Part shown: in pieces, positions 17,367-28,133 of the stretch | How positions within the stretch are numbered: position 1 is the stretch's first letter | Layout: each line of letters opens with the position of its first letter | Assembly (NCBI RefSeq): GCF_047237965.1 | Contig: NZ_JBDFLX010000001.1 | Span: 2,666,001-2,730,000, forward strand | DNA from: Noviherbaspirillum_A sp047237965 | Lineage (GTDB): Bacteria > Pseudomonadota > Gammaproteobacteria > Burkholderiales > Burkholderiaceae_D | Direction: 5' to 3' | Length of the DNA: 64,000 nt | Position numbers and translations under genes: made by a program | The notes under the pieces: generated by a model | Seen by the model: only the letters and a program-made list of their open reading frames with translations | Told to the model about the DNA's origin: nothing | Databases searched by the model: none

Positions 17367-17957
17367 TTAGTTGATCTCATCGCCGCCTCCCTTTTCCACA
17401 CATGGCTTATCGCAACTCATCTCCCACCGGAACTTGATGCCGTCATCCGTCCAGATGAAGTAAATCCATAGCATCTTCTCTGGCAGGTGTTGGCCTTTTG
17501 GGATATGGGATCTTGAGTACGTGACTTCCTGAACGACCTCTGGCGGGATGCGGCTGCTAATGAAGACGCGTTGGGTCTTGACCGGCAAAGTCGCTTTTTC
17601 GTCAAAAACAAATTTGCTGTAACCCTCCCTGGTTGCAAAGTCGCTTGGTTGGGGACCAGGGTAGGACGGTTCCTGCCACGCGAAGTCAAGCCATTCTGGG
17701 AGCGCACGAGTGTCACCTGACATCCCTGTAGTCCTACCAACCGCCTGTCGCCAACCGGGCACTCTCCCACCTCGCACTGTAAAGCCACTCATCGCTGGAG
17801 TACCATTCGGTAGCGTGATGGCCTGAAGGCGTGCCGAACGCCCCTCCATCATGCTGCCGAAATTTGTGATCATTCCGGGTCCCTGGTCTGTAGTGATAGC
17901 ACTGCATGCAAGCAAGAAAAAACTGGCACAGAGGGCAAGCTTTAATTTGATCTTCAT
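17367..17957 (-). CDS. Immunity-type lipoprotein, copy 3 (DUF2931-like), partner of the intact Rhs toxin
   Basis: A 196-residue lipoprotein with lipobox FLLACSA. It shares TTGMSGDTRALPEWLDF, SSRIPPEVVQEVTYSRS, MLWIYFIWTDDGIKFRWEM and the GGDEIN end with the other copies. It begins five bases after the stop of the full-length Rhs-lipase, so it is the best candidate for that toxin's cognate immunity protein. I chose ATG 17957; an upstream TTG at 17972 would overlap the toxin end. The residue after the lipidated Cys is Ser, consistent with an outer-membrane location. Confidence 0.78.
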   Translation of the reverse strand: MKIKLKLALCASFFLLACSAITTDQGPGMITNFGSMMEGRSARLQAITLPNGTPAMSGFTVRGGRVPGWRQAVGRTTGMSGDTRALPEWLDFAWQEPSYPGPQPSDFATREGYSKFVFDEKATLPVKTQRVFISSRIPPEVVQEVTYSRSHIPKGQHLPEKMLWIYFIWTDDGIKFRWEMSCDKPCVEKGGGDEIN

Positions 17958-17962
17958 TGCAC

Positions 17963-20900
17963 TTATTCGCAAAGCTGGGTTGAAGAAAGAGGCTCGAGCT
18001 TCATCTTGATGCCTTGGCCAGCAAGCCAGTCACCGTACTTTTGCATATCAACCGTACCTACTGCTGGTGAGTCTGAAGGACCGCACCATGTGCTGTAGTA
18101 GCTGACTTGGCCTCTCGCCCAGGCAGTGTCGTTACCGCCCACTACCGCTTTGACTTGCTTTACCTTGGAGCCATCGCGGTAAGCGAAGTCACGATCACCA
18201 ACCGATGGAAACGCCTGTGGATCAATCTTGTTACTGCTTTTGTCGTGAACGATAGGACTAGAGATGACATCCCATCCGGCTGCTTCAATTTCTTTGGTTT
18301 CAAAGGCGACTCCTCTAGTTCGGGCTTGTTCGATCATCCACATCAGCGCCACATCCGACAAATCCCCCGTGCCGTAACTGCCCCCGATGTCAGCATGGCT
18401 GCCGATGAAACCTATTTCAATCCGATTGCCACCACTCGTTGTTGCAGGTGCGGGAAGAATCGACACGCCATCAAAGCTGATACCTACACCCCGATGTTCA
18501 TTCAGCGCTACGGCATGTGCCACATATGGAACAGACGCATCAATGCTGAAGTCATAGCGCGATTCATCTTCATTGAAATAACCAAGATGCGGCACCGTGT
18601 CCCACAGGCCCATGAAGCGCAGGCTGAGACAGGCTGACTTTCCTTCCTTGCTCGTGTAACGCGACTGAGTCATCTTTTCTATCAACTGGTTCATCCAGAC
18701 TCGCGCTTCCGCAGCGCCACGGCTGAAGCCCACTACGTCGATGTCGATTGGCTTGCCGGGCACATATTCTTTATCAATAAATTTATCGAGGAACTTAAAG
18801 CCTAGATCCACCCGTTCATCGAATCCCTTGCCGTTGGCCACATTCCCTTTCACAGGCATATCCTCATCCGTCGTGCCTATACCCGTGATGTAGTAGCCCT
18901 TTCCATTCGTTTTCTCGTCATACGCCATCCAGAACTTCCTCACATTCGATATCGTGTCCCCCGCCAGTGGCTTGGCCGCATTGCCTGTGCCATCGAACGC
19001 AAACAGCACCAGCCCTTCCGGGTCCACATAACGCAGGGGATTGTTCTTTACATAGATATAGGAATTTGGCCCATCCGGCATGCCCAGCGGGTCGGGTGTG
19101 AGATAGCGGCCTGACTGCGGGTCGTAATAGCGGTGGTGGTTGTAGTGCAGGCCGGTGGCCGCGTCCCAGTACTGGCCCGGCAGGCGCAGGTTCAGCGTGA
19201 AGGCCGGGCGGCCAGGGCGTTGCAGGGCTTTGATGGTGGCGGCGCCATAGGGGCTGTAGCTGGCTTGCCAGATTGCAGCACCAGCGGCGTTGGTTGCCAA
19301 TGCGACTGCGCCGAGGTGGTCGGGATGCAGCCAGCTGATCTCGTCATCATTGCCCAGCCATGCCCGCAGCACGGTGGCGATATCCCGCATGGCCTGGGAT
19401 AGCGCGCCGTCGCCAGCTGGAGCGCGGCCGACCGGGCTGTCAATGACCGCCAGTGGCTGGTCGCCCAGCCAGAGGTACTGGCGCAGGATGCGGCCTTGCT
19501 GGTCGGTTTCCGCTTGCAGCTTGCCGTCTTCGTACAGAAAGCCGACCATGCTGTGGCTACTATTGCTGTTGCCGCTGTTGCCGCTATTACCGTTGTTGCC
19601 GTCGCCGCTGTTGCCACCCCCGGCAATGCTCGCAATCCGCTCGCCCCTATGGTTATAGACATAGCGCGCCACCTCGCTGCCATCGCCGCGCTGCACTGTC
19701 ATCAACCGGCCCAGCGCATCCCATCCGTAGCGCTGGTCTCCCGCATCAACGGGCTGGCCGTTCGCATCGTAGCGGTATGGCGCCCATGCCTTGCCATCGA
19801 CCACATCGCCCAGCCAGCGGTTGCTGCCGGGTTGGTAGCGCGATACCGCGGTGCCGGCTTTGACCTCGCTCTGGCTCGCAATGCCCTGCTGGCTTAGCAG
19901 TCGGTTGCCGACGGCGTCATGGAAATAGCGGCTGGCCGCGCCAGGCTGCGTGGCGACGATCAGGCGGTTGGCACGGTCATACGCGTAGCTGCTGGCGATG
20001 GCTTGCCAGCCCTTCCCTTCCATGCGCCGGTGCAGCAGGTTGCCGCGCACATCCCACAGCAGCCTGTCGTCGTACAGCGCCTGCAGGTCCGGCGGCAGCC
20101 GCAATGCGCCGGGCAGGCTGCTTGCAGCAGTCTTGTCTTGCGGGACGGGCGGACCATTGACAGGCCGGTGGACGATGCGTGCCAGCATGCCTTCCCGGCT
20201 GCGCTGATAACGCGCCTCGATGCCATTGCCGGTGACGTAGCGGGCAATGCCAACCAGGTCGCGCTCGATGTCGCGGGCGATGACTTGCGCCGGCAGCAGC
20301 CAGCGCAGCCATTCCGTCTGGATGCGGCTGCGCTGCATCGCCGTGACCTGGCCCTGGCCGTTGCGCAGATAGCGGATCAGGCTGCCGTCCGGCAGGCTGA
20401 TGCTGTCGAGCCGGCCCAGGCTGTCATGGCTGTAGCGGGTTTGCGTGACCAGGGCAGCACCACCTTGCACAGGGCCATGGCGCAGCGTGGTCTTGCGTAT
20501 CAGCAGGCCGCGCTCGTCATGCAGATAGCGCTCTTCCTGGGTAGGATGCAGCAGCGCCACCAGGCGCCTGCCCTGGTATTGCCAGTGGATGGTGTCGGCT
20601 TGCGCGGCGCTGGCCGGCCAGATGTCCTGGCGCAGGATGCGGCCGCTGATGTCGTAGGCATAGACGGCGCGGTTGCCGGCGGCGTCGGTGCTGGCAATGA
20701 GTCGATCGGCCTCATCGTAGACATAGCGGGTCTTGCCGCTGTCCGGGCTGATGCTGGCGACACGGCGGCCAAAGTCATCGAACACATGCACCACCCTGCC
20801 GGCGGGCTTGTTGGTCATGCTCGCCGATGGGCTTGCAGGTTGAGCCCTGCCGTCTTCCGGGTAGTCCGGGCGCAGCGATGCGCCGGCTGGATCGATGGCT

Positions 20901-23107
20901 TCGATGATGCGGCCGCGTTCGTCATGGCGATATTGCCAGGTGCGGTGGATGCGATTGCTGAAAGTGCTTGTTTGCTGGAGGTGGTTCTCGGAGTTGTAGC
21001 GCCATTGCAGGGCGATGCCGGTGGCCGTGGCGGTCCAGGCTGGGCGGCCGGCTGCATCGAATGCGGCGAGCAGTTCGGGCTGCCAGTCCGGCTGACCGGG
21101 AATGCCGGCACCGCTGCCTGTCTGCCGGCCCCGGGCATCGAACAGCATGCTGCGCACTAGAGGCTGTTGCCAGCCCGGCCCGGTGGCAGTCATTTCGATG
21201 ATGCGGCCGCTGCTGTCATGGCGTAGGGCGATGGATTGGCCGTCCTCCCGCACCATGCGTGTGACACGGCCGGTATGCGGATCATGTTCCAGCACGGTGC
21301 GTCCGCCGCCCGGCACGCTGACTACCACGACCTGCGAGCCGGTGGTATCCCATTCGTAGCGGGTGATGTCCGAATCCTCGGGCGTTGCGGCAGGTCCATT
21401 GGGCAAGGGGCCATCGATTTCCACCAGCAGGCTGCGGCCATGGATGCTCTGGTAGCGGTAATGGGTGGTGCGCACCATCTCGCTGCCGTCCAATGGATTG
21501 AAGCCTCGTTCGGTGAGGCTGACCGGCTGCTGGTACTGGTTGTATTCGAAACGCCACTGGCGCTCCTTGCCTGGCACGGCGCTGTCGCGGGCTACGAGCA
21601 CCGGGCCATACGGCTGCTGTGCGATCCGTGATGCGGGCCATGCCTGCTCGGGGCCGGGATGGGCATATTGCTGGCGCAGCACCAGCCTGCGGCCAACCGT
21701 CCTGCCCTGCTGGTAATCCACCACGGAGACGCCGTAGATGCGGCCCATTGCGTCCAGCCATAACCTGCGTCCTTCCAGCGGCTTGCCGGCGGCATCGAGC
21801 CGGGTGACTTCCTGCAGGCGCCCCTTGCTGTCATAGCTGTAACGCTGATCGGTGTCGCCGCAACTGGCGCAGCCGGGGCCGCGCACTTCCAGCACGCGGC
21901 GGTCGCCAGCGACGATGGCGTGGCGGTACACCGTTACCTGGCCAAGGCTGTTGGTAAGGCGGACCAGGCCGGGCGTGCTGCGGTCGATGTTGATCTGCTC
22001 GATGCCGGTGCCCGGAAGCGGCTTGCCATGCGGGTCTTTCCCCGCTGGCTCGCCCCTGACGGACAGCACGGCCAGGCCGTTGCCGTCATAGCCCCAGGTG
22101 GCGATGCGTTCGCGCAGGGCACGACCGTCATTGCCTGTGCCTTCCACCGTGATGCCAGTGAGCAGGCTGGGAAAGCGCGGGTTCTCATAGTGGTGGATGC
22201 GACGGATGGTGCTGACGCTGGTGGTGGTGGGCGTGTCGCCCAGTGCGAAGGGCGGGCGCGGCTTGTCGGGGTCGTAACTGGTGGGCAGCTGCACGGCAGT
22301 CAGATTGGCGCGGCGTGCAGGTTCGGGCGCGGCGGAGCCGGTTTCCGGCGCACCGTAGGCATAGAGAAAACGCCCCACTGGCGTATCGACGCTCTGTATG
22401 CCGGGGTAGGTGCCCGCCTTCAATGCCTTGCGATCCGGATAGTGGAACAGCATGCTGCGCCCCTGCGGATCATTGACCTTGCGCAGCCGGCCGGCGTTGT
22501 CGCGCTCGATGCCCAGCCACTCGCCACTGGGTGCAAAGATATGGGTCAGGCGGCCGCTGCTGTCAAAGGCCAGTTCACGGCCATTGGGCCAGCGCCAGCG
22601 GTAGTGCTGCTGGCGGCCCTGCCTGATGATGCGCACCTGTCCATGGGCCGGATCGGGTGCGGTGCACAGCGTGCTGCTCCAGGCAGTGCGGGAAAAGACC
22701 AGCCGGGTGCCGTCGGCCTGGAGGATCTGCAGGCTGTCGCCCACTGGATACAGCCGGGTGTCATAGGAAAACTGCCAGCCGCGGCCAGCACCGGACAGCG
22801 GCATGCCAGCCGCTGCATGGTAGCTGTTGTAGTGCCGAACCAATTCCAGGCCCAATAGGCCGGGCAAGGGCGCCATGTCGACTTCCCGCTGGACCTTGTT
22901 TCCCGTAATCAGATTGATCGGGTTGCCAGCTTCCTGGCTGACACCGCTGCTCTTGCTCATGCCGGCGGGCTGACCAGTTTCGCAGGAGGGTCCTGCCTGC
23001 TGCAGGCCACAGGCAGGCGGCTCGTCCGCGGCCTGTGCCGGGAGGGTGGCAAACGCCTGCAGTATCCAGAGCAGGCAGATGCATGCATGGCGGTATGAAG
23101 CCTTCAT
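17963..23107 (-). CDS. Rhs polymorphic toxin with Sec signal and Tle1/DUF2235-like lipase domain
   Basis: A 1714-residue protein. Residues 1-27 are a Sec signal peptide (basic start, CICLLWILQAFA, cut after AQA). About 55-140 is the Rhs N-terminal domain (GNPINLITGNKV, LELVRHYNSYH, GRGWQFSYDTRLYP). From about 150 to 1330 run YD-type repeats (YRYDANGQPVDAGDQRYGWD is one), interrupted near 1155-1180 by a Gly/Asn/Ser-rich insert. The core ends in LRYVDPEGL near 1360, the usual Rhs autocleavage region. The last 350 residues are an alpha/beta-hydrolase like T6SS effector Tle1: FDGTGN, GFSRGAAEAR with nucleophile Ser near 1460, MGLWDTV and SHADIGG. A phospholipase toxin is inferred. AAGGA precedes the ATG, and the gene starts 37 bases after the last Tad gene. 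Confidence 0.88.
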   Translation of the reverse strand: MKASYRHACICLLWILQAFATLPAQAADEPPACGLQQAGPSCETGQPAGMSKSSGVSQEAGNPINLITGNKVQREVDMAPLPGLLGLELVRHYNSYHAAAGMPLSGAGRGWQFSYDTRLYPVGDSLQILQADGTRLVFSRTAWSSTLCTAPDPAHGQVRIIRQGRQQHYRWRWPNGRELAFDSSGRLTHIFAPSGEWLGIERDNAGRLRKVNDPQGRSMLFHYPDRKALKAGTYPGIQSVDTPVGRFLYAYGAPETGSAAPEPARRANLTAVQLPTSYDPDKPRPPFALGDTPTTTSVSTIRRIHHYENPRFPSLLTGITVEGTGNDGRALRERIATWGYDGNGLAVLSVRGEPAGKDPHGKPLPGTGIEQINIDRSTPGLVRLTNSLGQVTVYRHAIVAGDRRVLEVRGPGCASCGDTDQRYSYDSKGRLQEVTRLDAAGKPLEGRRLWLDAMGRIYGVSVVDYQQGRTVGRRLVLRQQYAHPGPEQAWPASRIAQQPYGPVLVARDSAVPGKERQWRFEYNQYQQPVSLTERGFNPLDGSEMVRTTHYRYQSIHGRSLLVEIDGPLPNGPAATPEDSDITRYEWDTTGSQVVVVSVPGGGRTVLEHDPHTGRVTRMVREDGQSIALRHDSSGRIIEMTATGPGWQQPLVRSMLFDARGRQTGSGAGIPGQPDWQPELLAAFDAAGRPAWTATATGIALQWRYNSENHLQQTSTFSNRIHRTWQYRHDERGRIIEAIDPAGASLRPDYPEDGRAQPASPSASMTNKPAGRVVHVFDDFGRRVASISPDSGKTRYVYDEADRLIASTDAAGNRAVYAYDISGRILRQDIWPASAAQADTIHWQYQGRRLVALLHPTQEERYLHDERGLLIRKTTLRHGPVQGGAALVTQTRYSHDSLGRLDSISLPDGSLIRYLRNGQGQVTAMQRSRIQTEWLRWLLPAQVIARDIERDLVGIARYVTGNGIEARYQRSREGMLARIVHRPVNGPPVPQDKTAASSLPGALRLPPDLQALYDDRLLWDVRGNLLHRRMEGKGWQAIASSYAYDRANRLIVATQPGAASRYFHDAVGNRLLSQQGIASQSEVKAGTAVSRYQPGSNRWLGDVVDGKAWAPYRYDANGQPVDAGDQRYGWDALGRLMTVQRGDGSEVARYVYNHRGERIASIAGGGNSGDGNNGNSGNSGNSNSSHSMVGFLYEDGKLQAETDQQGRILRQYLWLGDQPLAVIDSPVGRAPAGDGALSQAMRDIATVLRAWLGNDDEISWLHPDHLGAVALATNAAGAAIWQASYSPYGAATIKALQRPGRPAFTLNLRLPGQYWDAATGLHYNHHRYYDPQSGRYLTPDPLGMPDGPNSYIYVKNNPLRYVDPEGLVLFAFDGTGNAAKPLAGDTISNVRKFWMAYDEKTNGKGYYITGIGTTDEDMPVKGNVANGKGFDERVDLGFKFLDKFIDKEYVPGKPIDIDVVGFSRGAAEARVWMNQLIEKMTQSRYTSKEGKSACLSLRFMGLWDTVPHLGYFNEDESRYDFSIDASVPYVAHAVALNEHRGVGISFDGVSILPAPATTSGGNRIEIGFIGSHADIGGSYGTGDLSDVALMWMIEQARTRGVAFETKEIEAAGWDVISSPIVHDKSSNKIDPQAFPSVGDRDFAYRDGSKVKQVKAVVGGNDTAWARGQVSYYSTWCGPSDSPAVGTVDMQKYGDWLAGQGIKMKLEPLSSTQLCE

Positions 23108-23144
23108 CGCGGTTCCTTGTGCATGGGCTTGCGGCAGGCGCAGC

Positions 23145-24533
23145 TCATGGCTGGCTTGCGCTGCGCTTGATGTCCACCATCACGCGGCGGTTTGGCGCGA
23201 GGCAGGCGATTTTCTGTTCAGTGGTGCCGCCGCAACTCTCCAAAGGCACTACCGGATTGGCCGCACCCTTGCCCACGACCGTGATGGGCACGTCTGAAAA
23301 GCCGCGACGTTTCATGTAGTCGCGCACCGCCTCGGCACGGGCTTGCGACAACCTCAGGTTCACCGCTTCGCTGCCAAGCTGGTCGGTATAGCCTGTGACG
23401 GTGGCGGATTGAATCGTCTGGCCGTCCTTCTGGGCTGCCTTGACTTCATCGATCAGGGTGTCGAGCTGTGTCAGGCCATTGGTTTTGAGTACTGCGCTAT
23501 CGAAGTCAAACAAGGTGTCGGCAGAAAGGGAATACGGCTCGGCATTGGCCGGGTCGACGGGACACATCGGACAGGCCTTGCCGCCGCATTCATTCGTGGT
23601 GTCCTGCGTGTCGGCATTGTTGCCGCCCGTTCCATCCGATGTGTTAGTGGGAGCGTTGGCATTGCCGGAGTTGTCCTGACTGGCGCTGCCATTGCCGCCA
23701 TTGCCTGTATCTGCGCTGCCCGTGGGGCCGGACCCGCCAGGCGGTGTGGGCGGGTCGGCGGGTGGCTTCGGGTTGGCTTGCGGCCCACCAGCGGATATCC
23801 AGACCGGGTCGGCCCATTCAATGGCCGGGCTGTTCATGTGCAGCGTGATATCGGTGGTGATGGGCACACGGCCCGCGGCGATCAGGCGGCCAGCGAAATC
23901 ATCCTTGTTGTCGCTGGCTTCCTGCGCGGCTTCGAGCGCCTTGGTGAAGATCCGGCCTACCAGCAGCACGCCCGGCTTGTAGCCATGGGTAATACGGATC
24001 TTGATCAGGTTGGCATCGAAAATGTTCTGGCCGGACTGCTTGCCAATGATGGCGGGATTACGCAGGGCCAGGCTGGAATTCGGTATGACCCGCGCTTCGG
24101 TTTTCAGCACTTCCTTCAATGCCGGGTCGTTGAAGTCATCGAAGCTCGCTTTGCTGGGGTTGATCAGTTCGATGCGGTAGTTGCCCTGCATGTCGGCGCT
24201 AGCCCGCGCCACTGCCTGGGCGACCTCCGCCGCATTGCTGCCGCCGCCGTACAGTGGAGCCAGATGGCGTAGATAGGATGTGCTGATGGATTCGGCTGTG
24301 GCGCTTTGCATGCTGCCGGAGCGGGTAGCCATGAAGGCGGCATGGTTGACCTGGTTCCTGGCCACGAACAGCAGGGTGTATTGCAGCAAGGCCAGGCCGA
24401 TCAGTAGCAGTACTGGCGCCACGACAACGAATTCGGTCATGCTTGCGCCATACGCTGGCCTTGCGCGGCGCGGGGAACGACGCCGGCCTGCGTCTTCAGC
24501 CCTGCCCAGGGCGCGTGAGCCGGCCGCGTTCAC
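23145..24533 (-). CDS. TadE-like pseudopilin fused to an OmpA peptidoglycan-binding domain
   Basis: A 462-residue protein of the Tad locus. An N-terminal TadE-like segment has PAYGASMTEFVVVAPVLLL followed by a hydrophobic helix (about 33-55) with the Glu typical of pseudopilins. About 60-250 resembles TadE/TadG periplasmic regions. About 255-310 is Gly/Asn/Thr-rich, then comes a cysteine cluster (ECGGKACPMCP), and residues about 335-460 form an OmpA/MotB domain with LFDFDSAVLK, GYTDQLGSEAVNLRLSQARA and APNRRVMVDI. The OmpA part would hold the subunit to peptidoglycan. The start is GTG 24533, overlapping the tadC stop (GTGA). It is the last tad gene before the Rhs toxin. Confidence 0.85.
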   Translation of the reverse strand: MNAAGSRALGRAEDAGRRRSPRRARPAYGASMTEFVVVAPVLLLIGLALLQYTLLFVARNQVNHAAFMATRSGSMQSATAESISTSYLRHLAPLYGGGSNAAEVAQAVARASADMQGNYRIELINPSKASFDDFNDPALKEVLKTEARVIPNSSLALRNPAIIGKQSGQNIFDANLIKIRITHGYKPGVLLVGRIFTKALEAAQEASDNKDDFAGRLIAAGRVPITTDITLHMNSPAIEWADPVWISAGGPQANPKPPADPPTPPGGSGPTGSADTGNGGNGSASQDNSGNANAPTNTSDGTGGNNADTQDTTNECGGKACPMCPVDPANAEPYSLSADTLFDFDSAVLKTNGLTQLDTLIDEVKAAQKDGQTIQSATVTGYTDQLGSEAVNLRLSQARAEAVRDYMKRRGFSDVPITVVGKGAANPVVPLESCGGTTEQKIACLAPNRRVMVDIKRSASQP

Positions 24534-25462
24534 AGGCCGGAATGCACGAACTTCATTGCGATCGGAAAGAACAGCACGACGAAGGTGCAGGGAAAGATGA
24601 AGGCCAGTAGCGGGAACAGCAGTTTGACTGGTGCTTCCATGGCCAGCTTTTCGGCGCGCAGGAAACGTTCGGTGCGGCGCTGGTCGGCTTGCGCCCGCAG
24701 GATGGGGCCGAGATTCATGCCCATGCTTTCGGCCTGGATCACCGCGGTGGTAAAGGCCGTGACACTGCCTTCGTTCAGCCGGGATGCCAGGCTGCGCAGC
24801 GAGGCGGCGCGTGACTTGCCGGCGCGGATGTCGCGCAGCAGGCGCTGGAATTCATCGCGCAGCACGCCCTTGGGCCCCTTGGCCACCGCCTGTGTCAATG
24901 CGCCCTGCATGTTGAGGCCGGCTTCGACGCACAGCGTGATGATGTCCAGATAGAACGGCAGCGTCTTGAGCAGTTCGCGCCGGCGCTGGCTGATGCGGTC
25001 ATTGAGCCAGATGCCAGGATAGGCCCAGCCCAGCAGCGCACCGGTAGCGATCACCAGAGAATAGCGGCTCGCCGGCATGCCGGAAGCGCCGGCTGCCGGA
25101 TGGTCAAAGGACGCCATCATCCAGTAGAAGATCGACGCGGCAAGCAAGGCACCGATCAGACGGCTGGCAAGGAACTGTGCCGGATTGATCGCAAAATCCA
25201 CTCCAGCCTGACCCAGGCGCACCAGTAGCAACGCGTGGCGGCGGGCTGCGAGCCGCGGCCCGATGAAATGGGCCATCCAGCCGATCGGCGCCCACAGCAG
25301 GCGAAAGCCCAGCGGCGGCGTGTCCTTGTAGGAGCGGTCTTCAGGCGGCACCTCGGCCAGCGCCCGGCTCACCAGCCAGGTCAGCAGCGCGAACGCAAGG
25401 CCGGCCGCCAGCGAGATGGCGACCAGGGCGAGACTGGCATGGCTTCCGGTCAGCATGTCCAT
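24530..25462 (-). CDS. tadC: Tad inner-membrane platform protein TadC
   Basis: A 310-residue type II secretion F family protein. Membrane helices are seen near residues 8-30, 100-120, 130-150 and 280-305. The F domain has LPFYLDIITLCVEAGLNM, an ALTQAVAKGPKG segment and AVIQAESMGMNLGPILRAQA, as in TadC. With TadB it forms the inner-membrane base on which the ATPase acts. It lies 24 bases after tadB. Confidence 0.88.
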   Translation of the reverse strand: MDMLTGSHASLALVAISLAAGLAFALLTWLVSRALAEVPPEDRSYKDTPPLGFRLLWAPIGWMAHFIGPRLAARRHALLLVRLGQAGVDFAINPAQFLASRLIGALLAASIFYWMMASFDHPAAGASGMPASRYSLVIATGALLGWAYPGIWLNDRISQRRRELLKTLPFYLDIITLCVEAGLNMQGALTQAVAKGPKGVLRDEFQRLLRDIRAGKSRAASLRSLASRLNEGSVTAFTTAVIQAESMGMNLGPILRAQADQRRTERFLRAEKLAMEAPVKLLFPLLAFIFPCTFVVLFFPIAMKFVHSGL

Positions 25463-25486
25463 GATGGCGTACCCCTCATACCTACC

Positions 25487-26346
25487 TCATACATCGATGG
25501 CGACAATGCGGCGGATCACATACACGCCCAGCGACTCCAGCAGCGCGATGCCAGCCAGCGTGGCCCAGCCCAGCCGGGTATGCCAGAGGTAGCTCATGGC
25601 TTCCGGCTCCATGTGATTCAGAATCAGCATCAGCAACAACGGCAGCAGAGACACGACCCAGGCCTGCAGCTTGCCCTGCGCCGTGAGCGCGCCGATCTTG
25701 CCTTCCATCTGCAGGCGGCTGCGTATGGTATGGGCGGTGCGCTCCAGAGTTTCGGCCAGGCCGCCACCGGTCTCGCTGGCAATGCGCATTGCCGACACCA
25801 CCAGCACGGTGGTCTGGGTCGGCACGCGGCGGGCCAGGTTGTTAAGGCTTTGTTCCAGGGTCACGCCCAGCCGCTGCTCGCGCAGCATCAATGTGAATTC
25901 CTGCGCCAGCGGCGCATGGGCTTCGGCCACCAGCTGCTGCATGGCCGCGTTTAGCCCGACGCCGGCGCGCAGGCCGCCGGAAAGCATCATCAGCGCATCC
26001 GGCAGTTGCTGTTCGAAGCGCTGCATGCGGCGTCGGCGCAAGGCGGCATAGACCAGCCTGGGCAACATGGCCAGCGCGAAGAACACCGGTATGGCTATCA
26101 GCAGGTTGCCGGTAAAAATCCATGCCAGGGCCGAGCCCAGCATCATCACGGCAAGGTTGAGCATGAACAGCTGTTTCGGGTCGACAAACAGGAAAAATTC
26201 CTGCGCCTGGAAGCGGGTGCGTTCGGTAAAGCTGGCACGATAGCGCGCCATTGCGCCTGAGCCGGCCTGCATCAGGAACCAGGCCAGCAAGGTGGCTGCA
26301 AGGGCAATGGCCAGCAATGCAGCCAGCCTGATATCAAGGCTGCGAC

Positions 26347-26350
<4 letters not shown>
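25487..26350 (-). CDS. tadB: Tad inner-membrane platform protein TadB
   Basis: A 287-residue type II secretion F family protein. There are N-terminal hydrophobic segments (residues 9-28 and 65-100). The F domain has QLPDALMMLSGGLRAGVGL, TTVLVVSAMRIASETGGGL and TIRSRLQMEGKIGALTAQGK, and the C-terminal helices are LQAWVVSLLPLLLMLIL and WATLAGIALLESLGVYVI. The ATG overlaps the cpaF stop by four bases. Confidence 0.88.
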
Positions 26351-28122
<1,772 letters not shown>

Positions 28123-28133
28123 GGCATCCCCCG

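Noticed and set aside
11932..23107. Locus considered as a T6SS effector island
   Set aside because: No VgrG, PAAR, Hcp or Tss component is visible in the window, and the full-length Rhs has a Sec-type N-terminus.
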